Shown here piece by piece: positions 9,235-17,229 of a stretch of DNA of 64,000 nucleotides. Numbering within the stretch: the stretch's first letter is position 1; every line of letters starts with the position of its first letter. Source of the DNA: Sphingobacterium alkalisoli (GTDB lineage: Bacteria; Bacteroidota; Bacteroidia; Sphingobacteriales; Sphingobacteriaceae); contig NZ_SUKA01000008.1 in the NCBI RefSeq assembly GCF_005049105.1, positions 1 to 64,000 of the forward strand, in the 5' to 3' direction. The translations under genes were made by a program, and so were the position numbers. The notes under the pieces are model-generated. The model made no database searches. It worked only from the letters and a program-made list of their open reading frames with translations, and was not told the origin of the DNA.

Positions 9235-9267
9235 AGCTCTCGAGGCGTAACACCTCGAGAGCTTTTC
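9235..9267 (+). terminator. Rho-independent terminator of the SusCD/phosphatase operon
   Basis: Perfect 11-base arms AGCTCTCGAGG (9235-9245) and CCTCGAGAGCT (9253-9263) enclose a 7-base loop and are followed by a short T run. Confidence 0.85.
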
Positions 9268-9454
9268 GATTAAAGATCTCCGATCTTCCCATTCAATTTG
9301 ATTACCCTTTTCTGTCTTGCCATGATACTGTATCCTGAATGACACCACAAAAATGAATCACGCAAAAACGGGTTGTGTCCCAGATGCTCCCTTTCGGACA
9401 TCGATGGAGCAGAATAGAACACGAACATCTTTTAAATTGAGCAGCCATTGTCTT

Positions 9455-10699
9455 CTATTCCATATATTTCTTAAAAATTGTGGTTGCAATGTGTCCGCCA
9501 AAACCAAAAGTGTTGCTCATAGCATAATTTACTTCTCTTGTTTGAGCTTTTCCCAATGTTAGGTTAAAAATATCTTTAAATTCTGGCTCAATGTCTACAG
9601 CGTTAATCGTAGGCGGAACTATATTATGTTGAATTGCCTTGATGCAGGCAATCGCCTCCACTGCACCGGCTGCGCCCAATAAATGTCCGGTCATTGATTT
9701 TGTTGCACTAATATTTAATTTGCTGTTTCGGCCAAAAACACGTTCTACGGCCTTCAGTTCACTATTATCACCTTGTGGTGTAGAAGTTGCATGCGTATTT
9801 AGGTAATCTATTGCAGTGGCACTTATATTCGCATCTTCCAATGCTGCAAGCATACCTAAATACGCACCCTCACCCTCGGGATGTGTACCCGTCATGTGGT
9901 AAGCATCTGCTGCCATACCACCACCGACAATTTCAGCAATAATTATGGCCCCGCGTTTTTTCGCATGTTCCAACTCTTCTAAAATGATAGTTCCCGCACC
10001 TTCGGCCATCACAAACCCATCTCTGTTAACGTCAAAAGGTCTTGAAGCATTTTCAGGGTTTTCATTATGCGTTGATAGTGCTTTAGATGCATTAAATCCA
10101 CCAACACTACTTTCTGTTATAGGTGCTTCAGATCCACCGGTTATAATCATATCTGCTTTACCCCATTTGATATAATTAAAAGCATCTATAATGGCAGTGT
10201 TGGAAGTGGCGCAGGCTGATACGGTTGTAAAATTGACGCCACGTAATCCGTATTTGATTGAAATAAGACCTGAAGCAATATCGACAATCATTTTTGGTAT
10301 AAAAAAAGGATTAAATCTCGGCGTTCCATCTCCTTGTGCAAATTCGGCTACTTGTTGCTGGAAAGTGCCAATTCCGCCGTTGCCAGATCCCCAAATAACA
10401 CCAATTCTGTTCTTATTCAAGTTGTCGAAAGTGATATTTCCGTTTTTTATGGCCTCTTCCGTAGCAATTAAAGCATACTGTGAAAACAAATCGAACTTCC
10501 GAGCTTCAGATTTCGGAATGAAATCTAAAGGGTCAAAATTTTTAAGTTCGCATGCAAATTTCGTTTTGAATTTAGTTGTATCAAATTTAGTGATGCCTGC
10601 AGCGCCACTTATTCCATTGACAAGCGATTGCCAAAAATCTTCAACATTATTTCCAATAGGAGTTAAAGCTCCCATTCCTGTTATCACTACTCTTCTCAT
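9455..10699 (-). CDS. Beta-ketoacyl-ACP synthase II-like (FabF family)
   Basis: 414 residues, the usual KAS II length. The thiolase-fold catalytic set is intact: Cys163 in VSACATSNTA, His in NTHATSTPQGD, and His in KSMTGHLLGAAG. The C-terminal loop reads NTFGFGGH where most FabF proteins have GFGGTN. It would condense malonyl-ACP with an acyl-ACP. No acyl carrier protein, reductase or other fab gene lies nearby. Instead a TetR regulator lies 106 bases upstream on the same strand, so this is probably a specialised paralogue with its own control rather than the housekeeping fabF. Confidence 0.88.
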   Translation of the reverse strand: MRRVVITGMGALTPIGNNVEDFWQSLVNGISGAAGITKFDTTKFKTKFACELKNFDPLDFIPKSEARKFDLFSQYALIATEEAIKNGNITFDNLNKNRIGVIWGSGNGGIGTFQQQVAEFAQGDGTPRFNPFFIPKMIVDIASGLISIKYGLRGVNFTTVSACATSNTAIIDAFNYIKWGKADMIITGGSEAPITESSVGGFNASKALSTHNENPENASRPFDVNRDGFVMAEGAGTIILEELEHAKKRGAIIIAEIVGGGMAADAYHMTGTHPEGEGAYLGMLAALEDANISATAIDYLNTHATSTPQGDNSELKAVERVFGRNSKLNISATKSMTGHLLGAAGAVEAIACIKAIQHNIVPPTINAVDIEPEFKDIFNLTLGKAQTREVNYAMSNTFGFGGHIATTIFKKYME

Positions 10700-10805
10700 T
10701 GCTAAATAATTTTGTTAATTAATATTTCGACTAATGGTGCTATGATTGTTACCTTTTTTTGATAATACTGGTTTCAGCAATATTTTTTTCACCATTCTTT
10801 CATAG

Positions 10806-11360
10806 CTATTTTTTAATCAATTCGTTTTTTATTGATTCTTTTAGAACTTCAAAATCATTGTTATTGGTGAGTCGTGAAAGTTGCACAATGGCAAGCATAT
10901 TAGTTATAATCATTAACGCTTTTGTTCTCGATAAACCTTCGTATTGAAAGACATTTTCAGTTTTTCCCTCTTCCAAAAAATTGCTTACCCACGCCAGCAT
11001 CAAATCCGAAAATTCCTTCAGTTTATGTTGTACTTTTTCTTCTAATGTATTAAAGTCGCTTGCCAGAGAGCCAACCAAACACACGTTCTTTTCCTTTTGG
11101 ATGTTGGAATAGATGGAAAAGAACATATCCAATTGCTCAATTGGAGATCTCCCTCCTAGTTTCTCGATAGATACCTTGAGATTATTAAAGTGGTACGCTA
11201 TAACAGCCACAGCCAAATCGGATTTTTTTGGAAAATGATAATGTATAGAAGCCGTTTTTATACCCACCTTCTCAGAAATTTCATAGAAACTAAAGGCATT
11301 GAAACCAATTTGCCTAATCAAAGTATCTGCAAGCTGTATAATTTCTTCTCGCTTTGACAT
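10806..11360 (-). CDS. TetR/AcrR-family transcriptional regulator
   Basis: About 184 residues. The N-terminal helix-turn-helix (SEKVGIKTASIHYHFPKKSD, about residues 25-50) is typical of TetR. The C-terminal part is a variable helical ligand domain. The frame is open to a GTG at 11384, but that codon abuts a palindrome at 11386-11401, so the ATG at 11360 is the better start. It lies upstream of the FabF-like gene on the same strand and probably controls it and itself. Homologues often have LmrA/YxaF-like C-domains; I could not assign the ligand. Confidence 0.87.
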   Translation of the reverse strand: MSKREEIIQLADTLIRQIGFNAFSFYEISEKVGIKTASIHYHFPKKSDLAVAVIAYHFNNLKVSIEKLGGRSPIEQLDMFFSIYSNIQKEKNVCLVGSLASDFNTLEEKVQHKLKEFSDLMLAWVSNFLEEGKTENVFQYEGLSRTKALMIITNMLAIVQLSRLTNNNDFEVLKESIKNELIKK

Positions 11361-11385
11361 TGTTAATTCTTTCAGTAAAGACACA

Positions 11386-11401
11386 TACCTATTAGTTGGT
11401 A
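11386..11401. promoter_or_regulatory. Candidate TetR operator
   Basis: TACCTATTAGTTGGTA is an imperfect 16-base palindrome (outer TACC/GGTA perfect, 12 of 16 positions symmetric). It resembles classic TetR-family operators built on TACC-N-ACTAGT-N-GGTA and sits 25 bases ahead of the preferred tetR start. Confidence 0.5.
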
Positions 11402-11456
11402 GGCAAATATTTTTTATACAATTTATTCAGTTAAAGTTACATGTAAAGCGATCTGG

Positions 11457-11834
11457 CTACGACGAGCATTCTTTACATGTTCCTGTAAGTACGCAGTTGA
11501 CACTATCGACATGGTATCCTTGTGGAACAGAAAAATGAACATTTTCGGGTAAACATTCTATCGTTTGACAACGGATGCAACGAAAATGAAAATGATGATT
11601 TCTAACACTATTCTCATCGCATTTCATACATACTGCAAAATACTGCTTTCCGTCTTCGGCTACAATCTTGTGAACCAAACCGTCTTCGCAAAAGCGATTC
11701 AAAACCCGATAAATAGTTGCGCGATCTATTTCTATGTCTATATTTTGTTCAATCGCATCGTGACTCATTGCCTTTCTTGCATTTGTCAACAAATTTAAAA
11801 CAGCTTCTTTTGAGGGTGTATTCCTACGTTTCAT
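11457..11834 (-). CDS. Fur-family metalloregulator
   Basis: 125 residues, short for the family. The winged-helix part includes IDRATIYRVLNRFCEDGLVHKI. The C-terminal dimerisation and metal part has HHFHFRCIRCQTIECL and a final CKEC, giving the paired CxxC motifs of a structural zinc site (C..C and CxxC). An extra CMKC precedes the His cluster. Fur, Zur and PerR cannot be separated by motif alone; the cysteine-rich, short form fits Zur-like members. It is divergent from the flavoprotein gene at 12064, with two palindromes in between. Confidence 0.88.
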   Translation of the reverse strand: MKRRNTPSKEAVLNLLTNARKAMSHDAIEQNIDIEIDRATIYRVLNRFCEDGLVHKIVAEDGKQYFAVCMKCDENSVRNHHFHFRCIRCQTIECLPENVHFSVPQGYHVDSVNCVLTGTCKECSS

Positions 11835-11841
11835 GTTTAAT

Positions 11842-11857
11842 ATTTTCGTCCGAAAAT
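11842..11857. promoter_or_regulatory. Palindrome ahead of the Fur-family gene
   Basis: Arms ATTTTCG (11842-11848) and CGAAAAT (11851-11857), spacer TC, lie 8 bases upstream of the start codon. This is a possible autoregulatory site, or chance in A/T-rich DNA. Confidence 0.3.
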
Positions 11858-11953
11858 CTGTCTGTCTAAATTAGCTTGCACGAGCAAATTATTGCTATCC
11901 TTTTTGGAATAGAAATGCGTACAAGATTTCTCTGTAAATTTAATGTAAAATAG

Positions 11954-11984
11954 TCGCATTAACATATTGCGATATAATCGCAAT
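11954..11984. promoter_or_regulatory. Nested TCGCA/TGCGA operator-like repeats
   Basis: A perfect palindrome ATTGCGAT-ATA-ATCGCAAT spans 11966-11984. A third half-site TCGCA at 11954-11958 forms a second inverted pair with TGCGA at 11968-11972. A weak -7-like box TATCTTTA lies at 11999-12006, so the palindrome would cover the -33 region of the flavoprotein gene. The neighbouring Fur-family protein is the natural candidate to bind it. Confidence 0.5.
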
Positions 11985-12063
11985 AATAAAACATTACTTA
12001 TCTTTATCAAGATATTTAAATTTAACAACAAAATAGATTATACTATTCAAAAAATTAAACAGT

Positions 12064-12972
12064 ATGGCAGATAATAAAAATTTTGATATAATAATCATCG
12101 GCGGGAGTTACTCGGGGCTTTCTTCCGCAATGGCGTTAGGGCGTTCTATGCGAAGCGTTTTGATAATTGACAGCGGATTGCCCTGCAATAGGCAAACTCC
12201 TCATTCTCATAATTTCATTACGCAAGACGGCCAGAAACCAAGCATCATTGCAGAAAATGCTAAAGCTCAGGTATTAAAATACAACACGGTACAATTTTAC
12301 GATGGACTAGCTATTAGTGGGGTAAAAACTGCAAATGGCTTCACGATTACGACACAAACTGGTGAAGAGTTTAATGCAAAGAAACTTATTGTTGCCACAG
12401 GTGTAAAAGATATCATGCCCGACATACAAGGCTTTTCTGAATGTTGGGGAATTTCTGTCATTCACTGTCCTTATTGCCACGGTTATGAGTTTCGCAACCA
12501 GAAGACAGGGATTATGGCAAACGGAGAAAGAGCTTTTCACCTGGCCTCGCTAGTCAATAACCTGACAGATAAAATTACTATTCTGACTTCCGGAACAGCG
12601 GAATTCAATACCGAGCAAATGGCAAAACTGAACAAGCACAATATACAGGTTATCGATCAAAAAATTAGGGTGATAGAACACAAAGACGGGATCATTCAAA
12701 ATGTAATTTTAAAAGATGGCAGCAAAATTAGCTTGGATGCTATGTATGCGTCGGTTGCATTTCAGCAACATTCGGATATTCCGATGAATTTAGGTTGCGA
12801 GCTGACAGAACAGGGTTATATCAAAGTAGACAACTTCCAGAAGACAACTATTGAAGGGATTTTTGCATGTGGAGATAGTACGAGTATGATGCGTTCTGTT
12901 GCTAATGCGGTTGCTACAGGCAACTTTGCGGGGGCCATGGCAAATGCAACCCTTACAGAAAAGGAATTTTGA
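12064..12972 (+). CDS. Thioredoxin-reductase-like FAD/NAD(P) oxidoreductase
   Basis: 302 residues. The FAD-binding motif is at the N-terminus (IIIIGGSYSGLSSAMALGRS), followed by the family block CNRQTPHSHNF. A CPYC redox pair occurs in HCPYCHGYEFR (about residues 137-146), where true thioredoxin reductases usually have CATC. The C-terminal FAD motif is GIFACGDST. It probably transfers electrons from NAD(P)H to a disulfide or small substrate in the cytoplasm; the physiological substrate is unknown. It is divergent from the Fur-family regulator and convergent with the MFS gene, with operator-like repeats upstream. Confidence 0.88.
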   Translation: MADNKNFDIIIIGGSYSGLSSAMALGRSMRSVLIIDSGLPCNRQTPHSHNFITQDGQKPSIIAENAKAQVLKYNTVQFYDGLAISGVKTANGFTITTQTGEEFNAKKLIVATGVKDIMPDIQGFSECWGISVIHCPYCHGYEFRNQKTGIMANGERAFHLASLVNNLTDKITILTSGTAEFNTEQMAKLNKHNIQVIDQKIRVIEHKDGIIQNVILKDGSKISLDAMYASVAFQQHSDIPMNLGCELTEQGYIKVDNFQKTTIEGIFACGDSTSMMRSVANAVATGNFAGAMANATLTEKEF

Positions 12973-12973
12973 T

Positions 12974-13010
12974 GGTAAGTGACTAGCCCAAATAGGGCTA
13001 ATCATTTACC
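12974..13010. terminator. Hairpin between convergent genes
   Basis: Arms at 12974-12989 and 12995-13010 pair with two mismatches (GGTAA, TGA and TAGCCC blocks) around loop AAATA. It starts one base after the flavoprotein stop codon. No strong T run; it could serve either strand. Confidence 0.55.
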
Positions 13011-13031
13011 GTCAAGAAGTTATGCTTTTAA

Positions 13032-14270
13032 CTACATATTTTGCTGCTCGACCGTTTTGCTTCTTCCTAACTTCATCAACGATGGCGTTAAGAACGAAAG
13101 AATTCCTATCAAAATCACCAACCCGCCACAAATTAAAAAGGCATTCGCAACACCAATTCGCTCCGCGATCAAACCTGTAAATAGTAAACCAATCACACTC
13201 GGTAAAACGGCCACACTGAAGTACAAAGAAAATACACGCCCCAACATACCCGGAGCGACTTCCAACTGCAAAATAGTGGTAAAAGATGCCGAAAATACAG
13301 ACAACGCAATTCCACTAAGAATAGTCGCAGCTGCAAAACCAACGAACCATCCTGATGGCAGCCAACCGCATAATATAAAAGACAAGCCTAATACCAGATG
13401 CATCGCGTTTATTAGAATAACCTTGGAGGCTTTCACCTTGAAAACGCCTAAAACTGTACCACCAATGAGCATCCCGATTCCCCAGACAATCTCGATAATA
13501 CTCATTTCCCATTTTCCACCGCCATAATGTCCCGTTGTTAATAATGGAAACATTATCGCTGCCGGCATAATGAAAAATGTGACCATCATGGCATAAAAAA
13601 ACAGAAAACTCAGCCCTTTATTTTTCAATACGGCATTAAATCCTTCTTTTAACTCAATGACGACTGCGTTGATCGACAATCTTGCTTCCGTTTTAATATG
13701 AGGTATGGTCACGAACAAAAGCGAGATGATCGCTGCTGCTGCTCCAATTACATCAAGGTATAACACATTTGAAATCGATAGGTAGGTAATTGCTAACGTT
13801 CCGACTGCGGGTCCGGCAATGCTACTCCCCGACTGCAACATTTGATTAATTCCAGAAACACGAAGCAAATCCTTTTCGGGAACAATAAGAGGCGCTATAG
13901 CCTGCATTGCAGGTGAATGGAAAGCATTTCCGACTGAACGGAAAGCCAACATTAGGTAGACCCAGTTGAGATTTACCGTTTCGTTTTGTAGCAAAAAGAC
14001 CATGATTAAGGCACAGAGCGCTAAAAATGCATCTGAAAAGATCATCACTTTCTTACGATTCCATCGATCAATAAATACACCCACAAAAGGTCCTATGATG
14101 GCCTGTGGAAGCATGGCAGCAATGCCGGCATACGCTAAAATTTCGGCAGATTTGTGCTCCAGACTTAACCATATAATTACTGCAAAATGCACCGCATAGC
14201 TGGTCAACATCGATATAAATTGTCCCGACCATATAAACAGATAGGTGCGCAACCATTTTTTATTTTCCAT
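13032..14270 (-). CDS. MFS transporter (DHA3/macrolide-efflux-like)
   Basis: 412 residues with about 12 hydrophobic segments. The loop 2-3 MFS signature appears as GVFIDRWNRKKVMIFSDA. The N-terminus (LFIWSGQFISMLTSYAVHFAVIIW) is typical of the DHA3/MefA-like branch, which exports drugs or small metabolites by proton antiport. It is convergent with the flavoprotein gene and has a short palindrome 37 bases upstream (14307-14323). Substrate cannot be predicted. Confidence 0.88.
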   Translation of the reverse strand: MENKKWLRTYLFIWSGQFISMLTSYAVHFAVIIWLSLEHKSAEILAYAGIAAMLPQAIIGPFVGVFIDRWNRKKVMIFSDAFLALCALIMVFLLQNETVNLNWVYLMLAFRSVGNAFHSPAMQAIAPLIVPEKDLLRVSGINQMLQSGSSIAGPAVGTLAITYLSISNVLYLDVIGAAAAIISLLFVTIPHIKTEARLSINAVVIELKEGFNAVLKNKGLSFLFFYAMMVTFFIMPAAIMFPLLTTGHYGGGKWEMSIIEIVWGIGMLIGGTVLGVFKVKASKVILINAMHLVLGLSFILCGWLPSGWFVGFAAATILSGIALSVFSASFTTILQLEVAPGMLGRVFSLYFSVAVLPSVIGLLFTGLIAERIGVANAFLICGGLVILIGILSFLTPSLMKLGRSKTVEQQNM

Positions 14271-14574
14271 AAAATTTAATAGTAATAAGTATACAACAAT
14301 ATATGTTAGCCTAAGCTAGGCTATAAGTAAACTGGGTGGTAAATTCAGCACCCTTAGACTAAGCGGTCCAAGGTTTTCCGATGAATGTTGTATAGTTTGC
14401 GAACTTCATGATGGCACAAAAATAGAAAATATCTGTAATATTGAAAATAAAAATTATTTTTTTGAATCACGACCATAGCTAGCTTCATATTTTCTGTTCT
14501 TTACTCCCTGACGAAAATAAATTGGTATTTTTAGCGAAAATAGTTAAATCGTAGTAGAAAACTTCCTTTTTCAA
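14271..14574. other. Intergenic region between divergent mfs and phrB genes
   Basis: 304 bases without a gene. It holds the palindrome at 14307-14323 ahead of the MFS gene, and must contain the photolyase promoter, but no clear TAnnTTTG box was seen. Confidence 0.6.
14307..14323. promoter_or_regulatory. Palindrome ahead of the MFS gene
   Basis: Perfect arms TAGCCTA (14307-14313) and TAGGCTA (14317-14323) around AGC. Candidate regulator-binding site. Confidence 0.35.
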
Positions 14575-15882
14575 ATGAAGAGTAAACTTGTTATATTTTG
14601 GTTCAGACGTGACCTTCGCCTCGAGGACAATACGGGTTTGCAGCAGGCCTTGGCTTCTGGCTACCCTGTGCTGCCTATGTTTATATTTGACACAGAAATT
14701 CTAGATAGATTGGTCAATAAGTACGACCGAAGAGTGGATTACATACAGCAAGCGTTGACCTCTGTGAATAGCGCATTACAAGACGCACATACCGCACTAC
14801 AGACGTATCATGGCAAGCCTATAGAAATATTCGAACAAGTAACAGCAGCTTATGATGTACAAGCGGTATATTGCAACAAGGATTATGAGCCTGATGCAAT
14901 TAAACGAGACGATACCGTACGAAATTATCTGCTACACAAAAATATTCCATTTCATACATACAAAGACCACGTTATCTTCGAACAATCGGAGATAACGAAA
15001 ATAGATGGCACGCCCTATACAGTGTATACGCCGTACGCAAAAAAATGGCTATCTGAATTAAAACCGGAGCATTATGCAGCTAAATCAGTTGATTTAACGC
15101 CCTGGCAAAAAGTAGATCACTCATCTATCATAACGCTGGCCGATTTAGGATTCAAAAAAACAGACCTAACTTTCCAGGCACCAGAGATAGATCTAAATAT
15201 CATCATGGACTACGATAAGTACAGAAATTTCCCAGCATTAAACCGTACCACACATTTAGGTATTGCTCTACGATTTGGCACGATAAGCATCAGAAAATGT
15301 GTGGCCTTTGCTTTGCAGTATAACGCGACATGGCTTTCTGAACTAATTTGGCGGGAATTCTTCACGCAGATTTTGCATCATTTCCCAAAAGTGGTGGACA
15401 CCTGCTTCAAAGCAAAGTACGAGCAAATAAATTGGCGGAACAACGAACATGAATTTGAATTATGGTGTAAAGGGGAAACGGGCTATCCCATTGTTGATGC
15501 AGGAATGCGACAATTGAACCTAACTGGCTTTATGCATAACCGGGTGCGGATGGTGGTAGCAAGTTTTTTATGCAAACACCTGCTTATCGATTGGCGCTGG
15601 GGCGAGGCTTATTTTGCCGAAAAACTAGATGACTATGACCTATCGGCCAACAATGGCAACTGGCAGTGGGCCGCTGGATGTGGATGTGACGCCGCACCCT
15701 ACTTCCGTATTTTCAACCCTACAGCGCAGACTCAAAAATTTGACAAGGATCTTGCTTACGTGAAAACTTGGTACCCGGAGTACGACCTGCAATTGACACC
15801 TCCTATAGTGGACCATACTTTTGCGAGAGAAAGAGCTTTAAGGGCATATAAACAGGCGCTGCAAGACACAGAGATCCAATGA
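14575..15882 (+). CDS. phrB: Deoxyribodipyrimidine photo-lyase (class I CPD)
   Basis: 435 residues, normal length. The N-terminal antenna domain opens with VIFWFRRDLRLEDN. The C-terminal FAD domain has the full catalytic set: ELIWREFF, TGYPIVDAGMRQLNLTGFMH, the HNRVRM block, LLIDWRWGEAYF, and the flavin-pocket segment DDYDLSANNGNWQWAAG followed by YFRIFNPTAQ. It repairs UV-induced cyclobutane pyrimidine dimers using blue light. The E. coli tunnel tryptophan in STGW is Phe here (LTGF). It stands alone, with neighbours on both sides unrelated to repair. A second, eroded family member lies at 58297. Confidence 0.95.
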   Translation: MKSKLVIFWFRRDLRLEDNTGLQQALASGYPVLPMFIFDTEILDRLVNKYDRRVDYIQQALTSVNSALQDAHTALQTYHGKPIEIFEQVTAAYDVQAVYCNKDYEPDAIKRDDTVRNYLLHKNIPFHTYKDHVIFEQSEITKIDGTPYTVYTPYAKKWLSELKPEHYAAKSVDLTPWQKVDHSSIITLADLGFKKTDLTFQAPEIDLNIIMDYDKYRNFPALNRTTHLGIALRFGTISIRKCVAFALQYNATWLSELIWREFFTQILHHFPKVVDTCFKAKYEQINWRNNEHEFELWCKGETGYPIVDAGMRQLNLTGFMHNRVRMVVASFLCKHLLIDWRWGEAYFAEKLDDYDLSANNGNWQWAAGCGCDAAPYFRIFNPTAQTQKFDKDLAYVKTWYPEYDLQLTPPIVDHTFARERALRAYKQALQDTEIQ

Positions 15883-15919
15883 TTGTTTAGCAGCAGAAAT
15901 TGCGAATAAATGGTGCTTG

Positions 15920-15951
15920 TTTGCATATAAAATCAAATTTGTCTAAGTTTA
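15920..15951 (+). promoter_or_regulatory. Candidate promoter of the YaiO-like gene
   Basis: A -33 TTTG (15920-15923) and a -7-like TAAGTTTA (15944-15951, one mismatch to TAnnTTTG) are 20 bases apart, a normal Bacteroidota spacing. Transcription would begin near 15958, 18 bases before the start codon. Confidence 0.5.
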
Positions 15952-15975
15952 AGTAATATTACAATACGATCATAA

Positions 15976-17229
15976 ATGACATCTGGAATGAAGAACCTTT
16001 TTTATCTTTTTCTCTGTACATTCTTATCTCCGTTTACATCGATGAGCCAAGAAGATGATCTTTCTGCTGATGAGATCTTTCTGCGGGCACGCCATCACGC
16101 ATTCGAACAGAAAGATTATTCAGAAGCCATAAAATTAAGTAAACAAGCATTACAGAAGGCCCCCGAATACATAGATATCAGCATCTTTCTTGGACGCTTA
16201 TATACGTGGTCCGATTATATTGACTCCGCCCGAATGGTTTTTACAGATCTGGTTAACAGAAAGGTGGAGGATGAGGATTTCTTCCTCGCTTACGCCTCCC
16301 TTGAGTTCTGGAACGACCAGCCTGCTAATGCTAATGCGATTGTAGATAAAGGAATTGCGTTGCATTACGATTCGCAGGATCTGTTGTTGTTGAAAACTAA
16401 AATAAATTACAGTAATAATAACTATGAAATAGCGGAGCGTTCGGTAAACCGCTTGTTGGAATTAAACCCAAAGCATACAGAAGCAAGAGCATTGATTAAA
16501 AATATTCAAGAATTTACCGCTAAAAATGCGCTTGGAATCACCTATAACTTCACCCATTTTGACAAGCAATTCGAAGATGACTGGCATATCGTCGGCTTGA
16601 GCTATCGAAGAGCGACACCGATCGGATCTGTTATTTTTAGAACAAACTACGCTAATAAATTTGCAGATAACGGAGTGCAGTTTGAATTAGAAGCTTACCC
16701 ACGACTTTCTAAAATATTTTATCTCTATGTCGGAGCTGGTTATTCGGACAACGTGGGAATATTTCCAAATTACCGAACTGGTGTATCGCTTTACGCAAAT
16801 CTCCCGCAAAGTTTTGAAGGAGAAGTGGGCTACCGTCAGTTGTATTTCAATGATCACATTTGGATGTACACGGCTTCGATAGGCAAGTACTACCAAAATT
16901 ACTGGTTCAACTTTCGCACCTATCTTACGCCAAGTCAAGAAAATATTTCCCAATCTTATGCAGGTACTGTCCGTTACTATACCAAAGGTGCAAATGACTA
17001 CCTTGGATTCATTATCGGTACCGGTTTAAGCCCTGAGGAGAATCGCAACAACTTACTAGACAATGCTTCTTATAAATTAAAAACATTTAAAGTAGGTGCT
17101 GAGTATAATTTCTCTGTAAATCGCACAAACCTTTTCTCCATTTCTTCCACTTATTATAACCAAGAGTATAGACCTAACGAAAAGGGAAACCAAATAGATA
17201 TTACCGTTGGTTATATCAAAACATTCTAA
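15976..17229 (+). CDS. YaiO-type outer-membrane beta-barrel protein with TPR domain
   Basis: 417 residues. A signal peptide ends near TSMSQ (about residue 25). Helical TPR-like repeats follow (about 30-175; ARHHAFEQKDYSEAIKLSKQ and the later ERSVNRLLELNPKHTEA). From about 180 the sequence becomes alternating beta strands with many aromatic residues and ends in TVGYIKTF, as an outer-membrane barrel should. TPR plus barrel is also the architecture of PgaA and BcsC-like polysaccharide export porins. The 3' end overlaps by 4 bases the 3' end of the glycosyltransferase fusion gene on the other strand. I infer a role in export of the polymer made there. Confidence 0.85.
   Translation: MTSGMKNLFYLFLCTFLSPFTSMSQEDDLSADEIFLRARHHAFEQKDYSEAIKLSKQALQKAPEYIDISIFLGRLYTWSDYIDSARMVFTDLVNRKVEDEDFFLAYASLEFWNDQPANANAIVDKGIALHYDSQDLLLLKTKINYSNNNYEIAERSVNRLLELNPKHTEARALIKNIQEFTAKNALGITYNFTHFDKQFEDDWHIVGLSYRRATPIGSVIFRTNYANKFADNGVQFELEAYPRLSKIFYLYVGAGYSDNVGIFPNYRTGVSLYANLPQSFEGEVGYRQLYFNDHIWMYTASIGKYYQNYWFNFRTYLTPSQENISQSYAGTVRYYTKGANDYLGFIIGTGLSPEENRNNLLDNASYKLKTFKVGAEYNFSVNRTNLFSISSTYYNQEYRPNEKGNQIDITVGYIKTF

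Noticed and set aside
10191-10709. 172-residue open frame on + strand
   Set aside because: Antisense to the FabF-like gene, whose catalytic residues are intact; no independent support.
11837-12031. 64-residue open frame on - strand
   Set aside because: Occupies the regulatory region with palindromes between the Fur-family and flavoprotein genes; no protein features.
12979-13527. 182-residue open frame on + strand
   Set aside because: Lies antisense within the MFS gene, low-complexity Pro/Ile/Lys composition and no family features; a shadow of the true gene.
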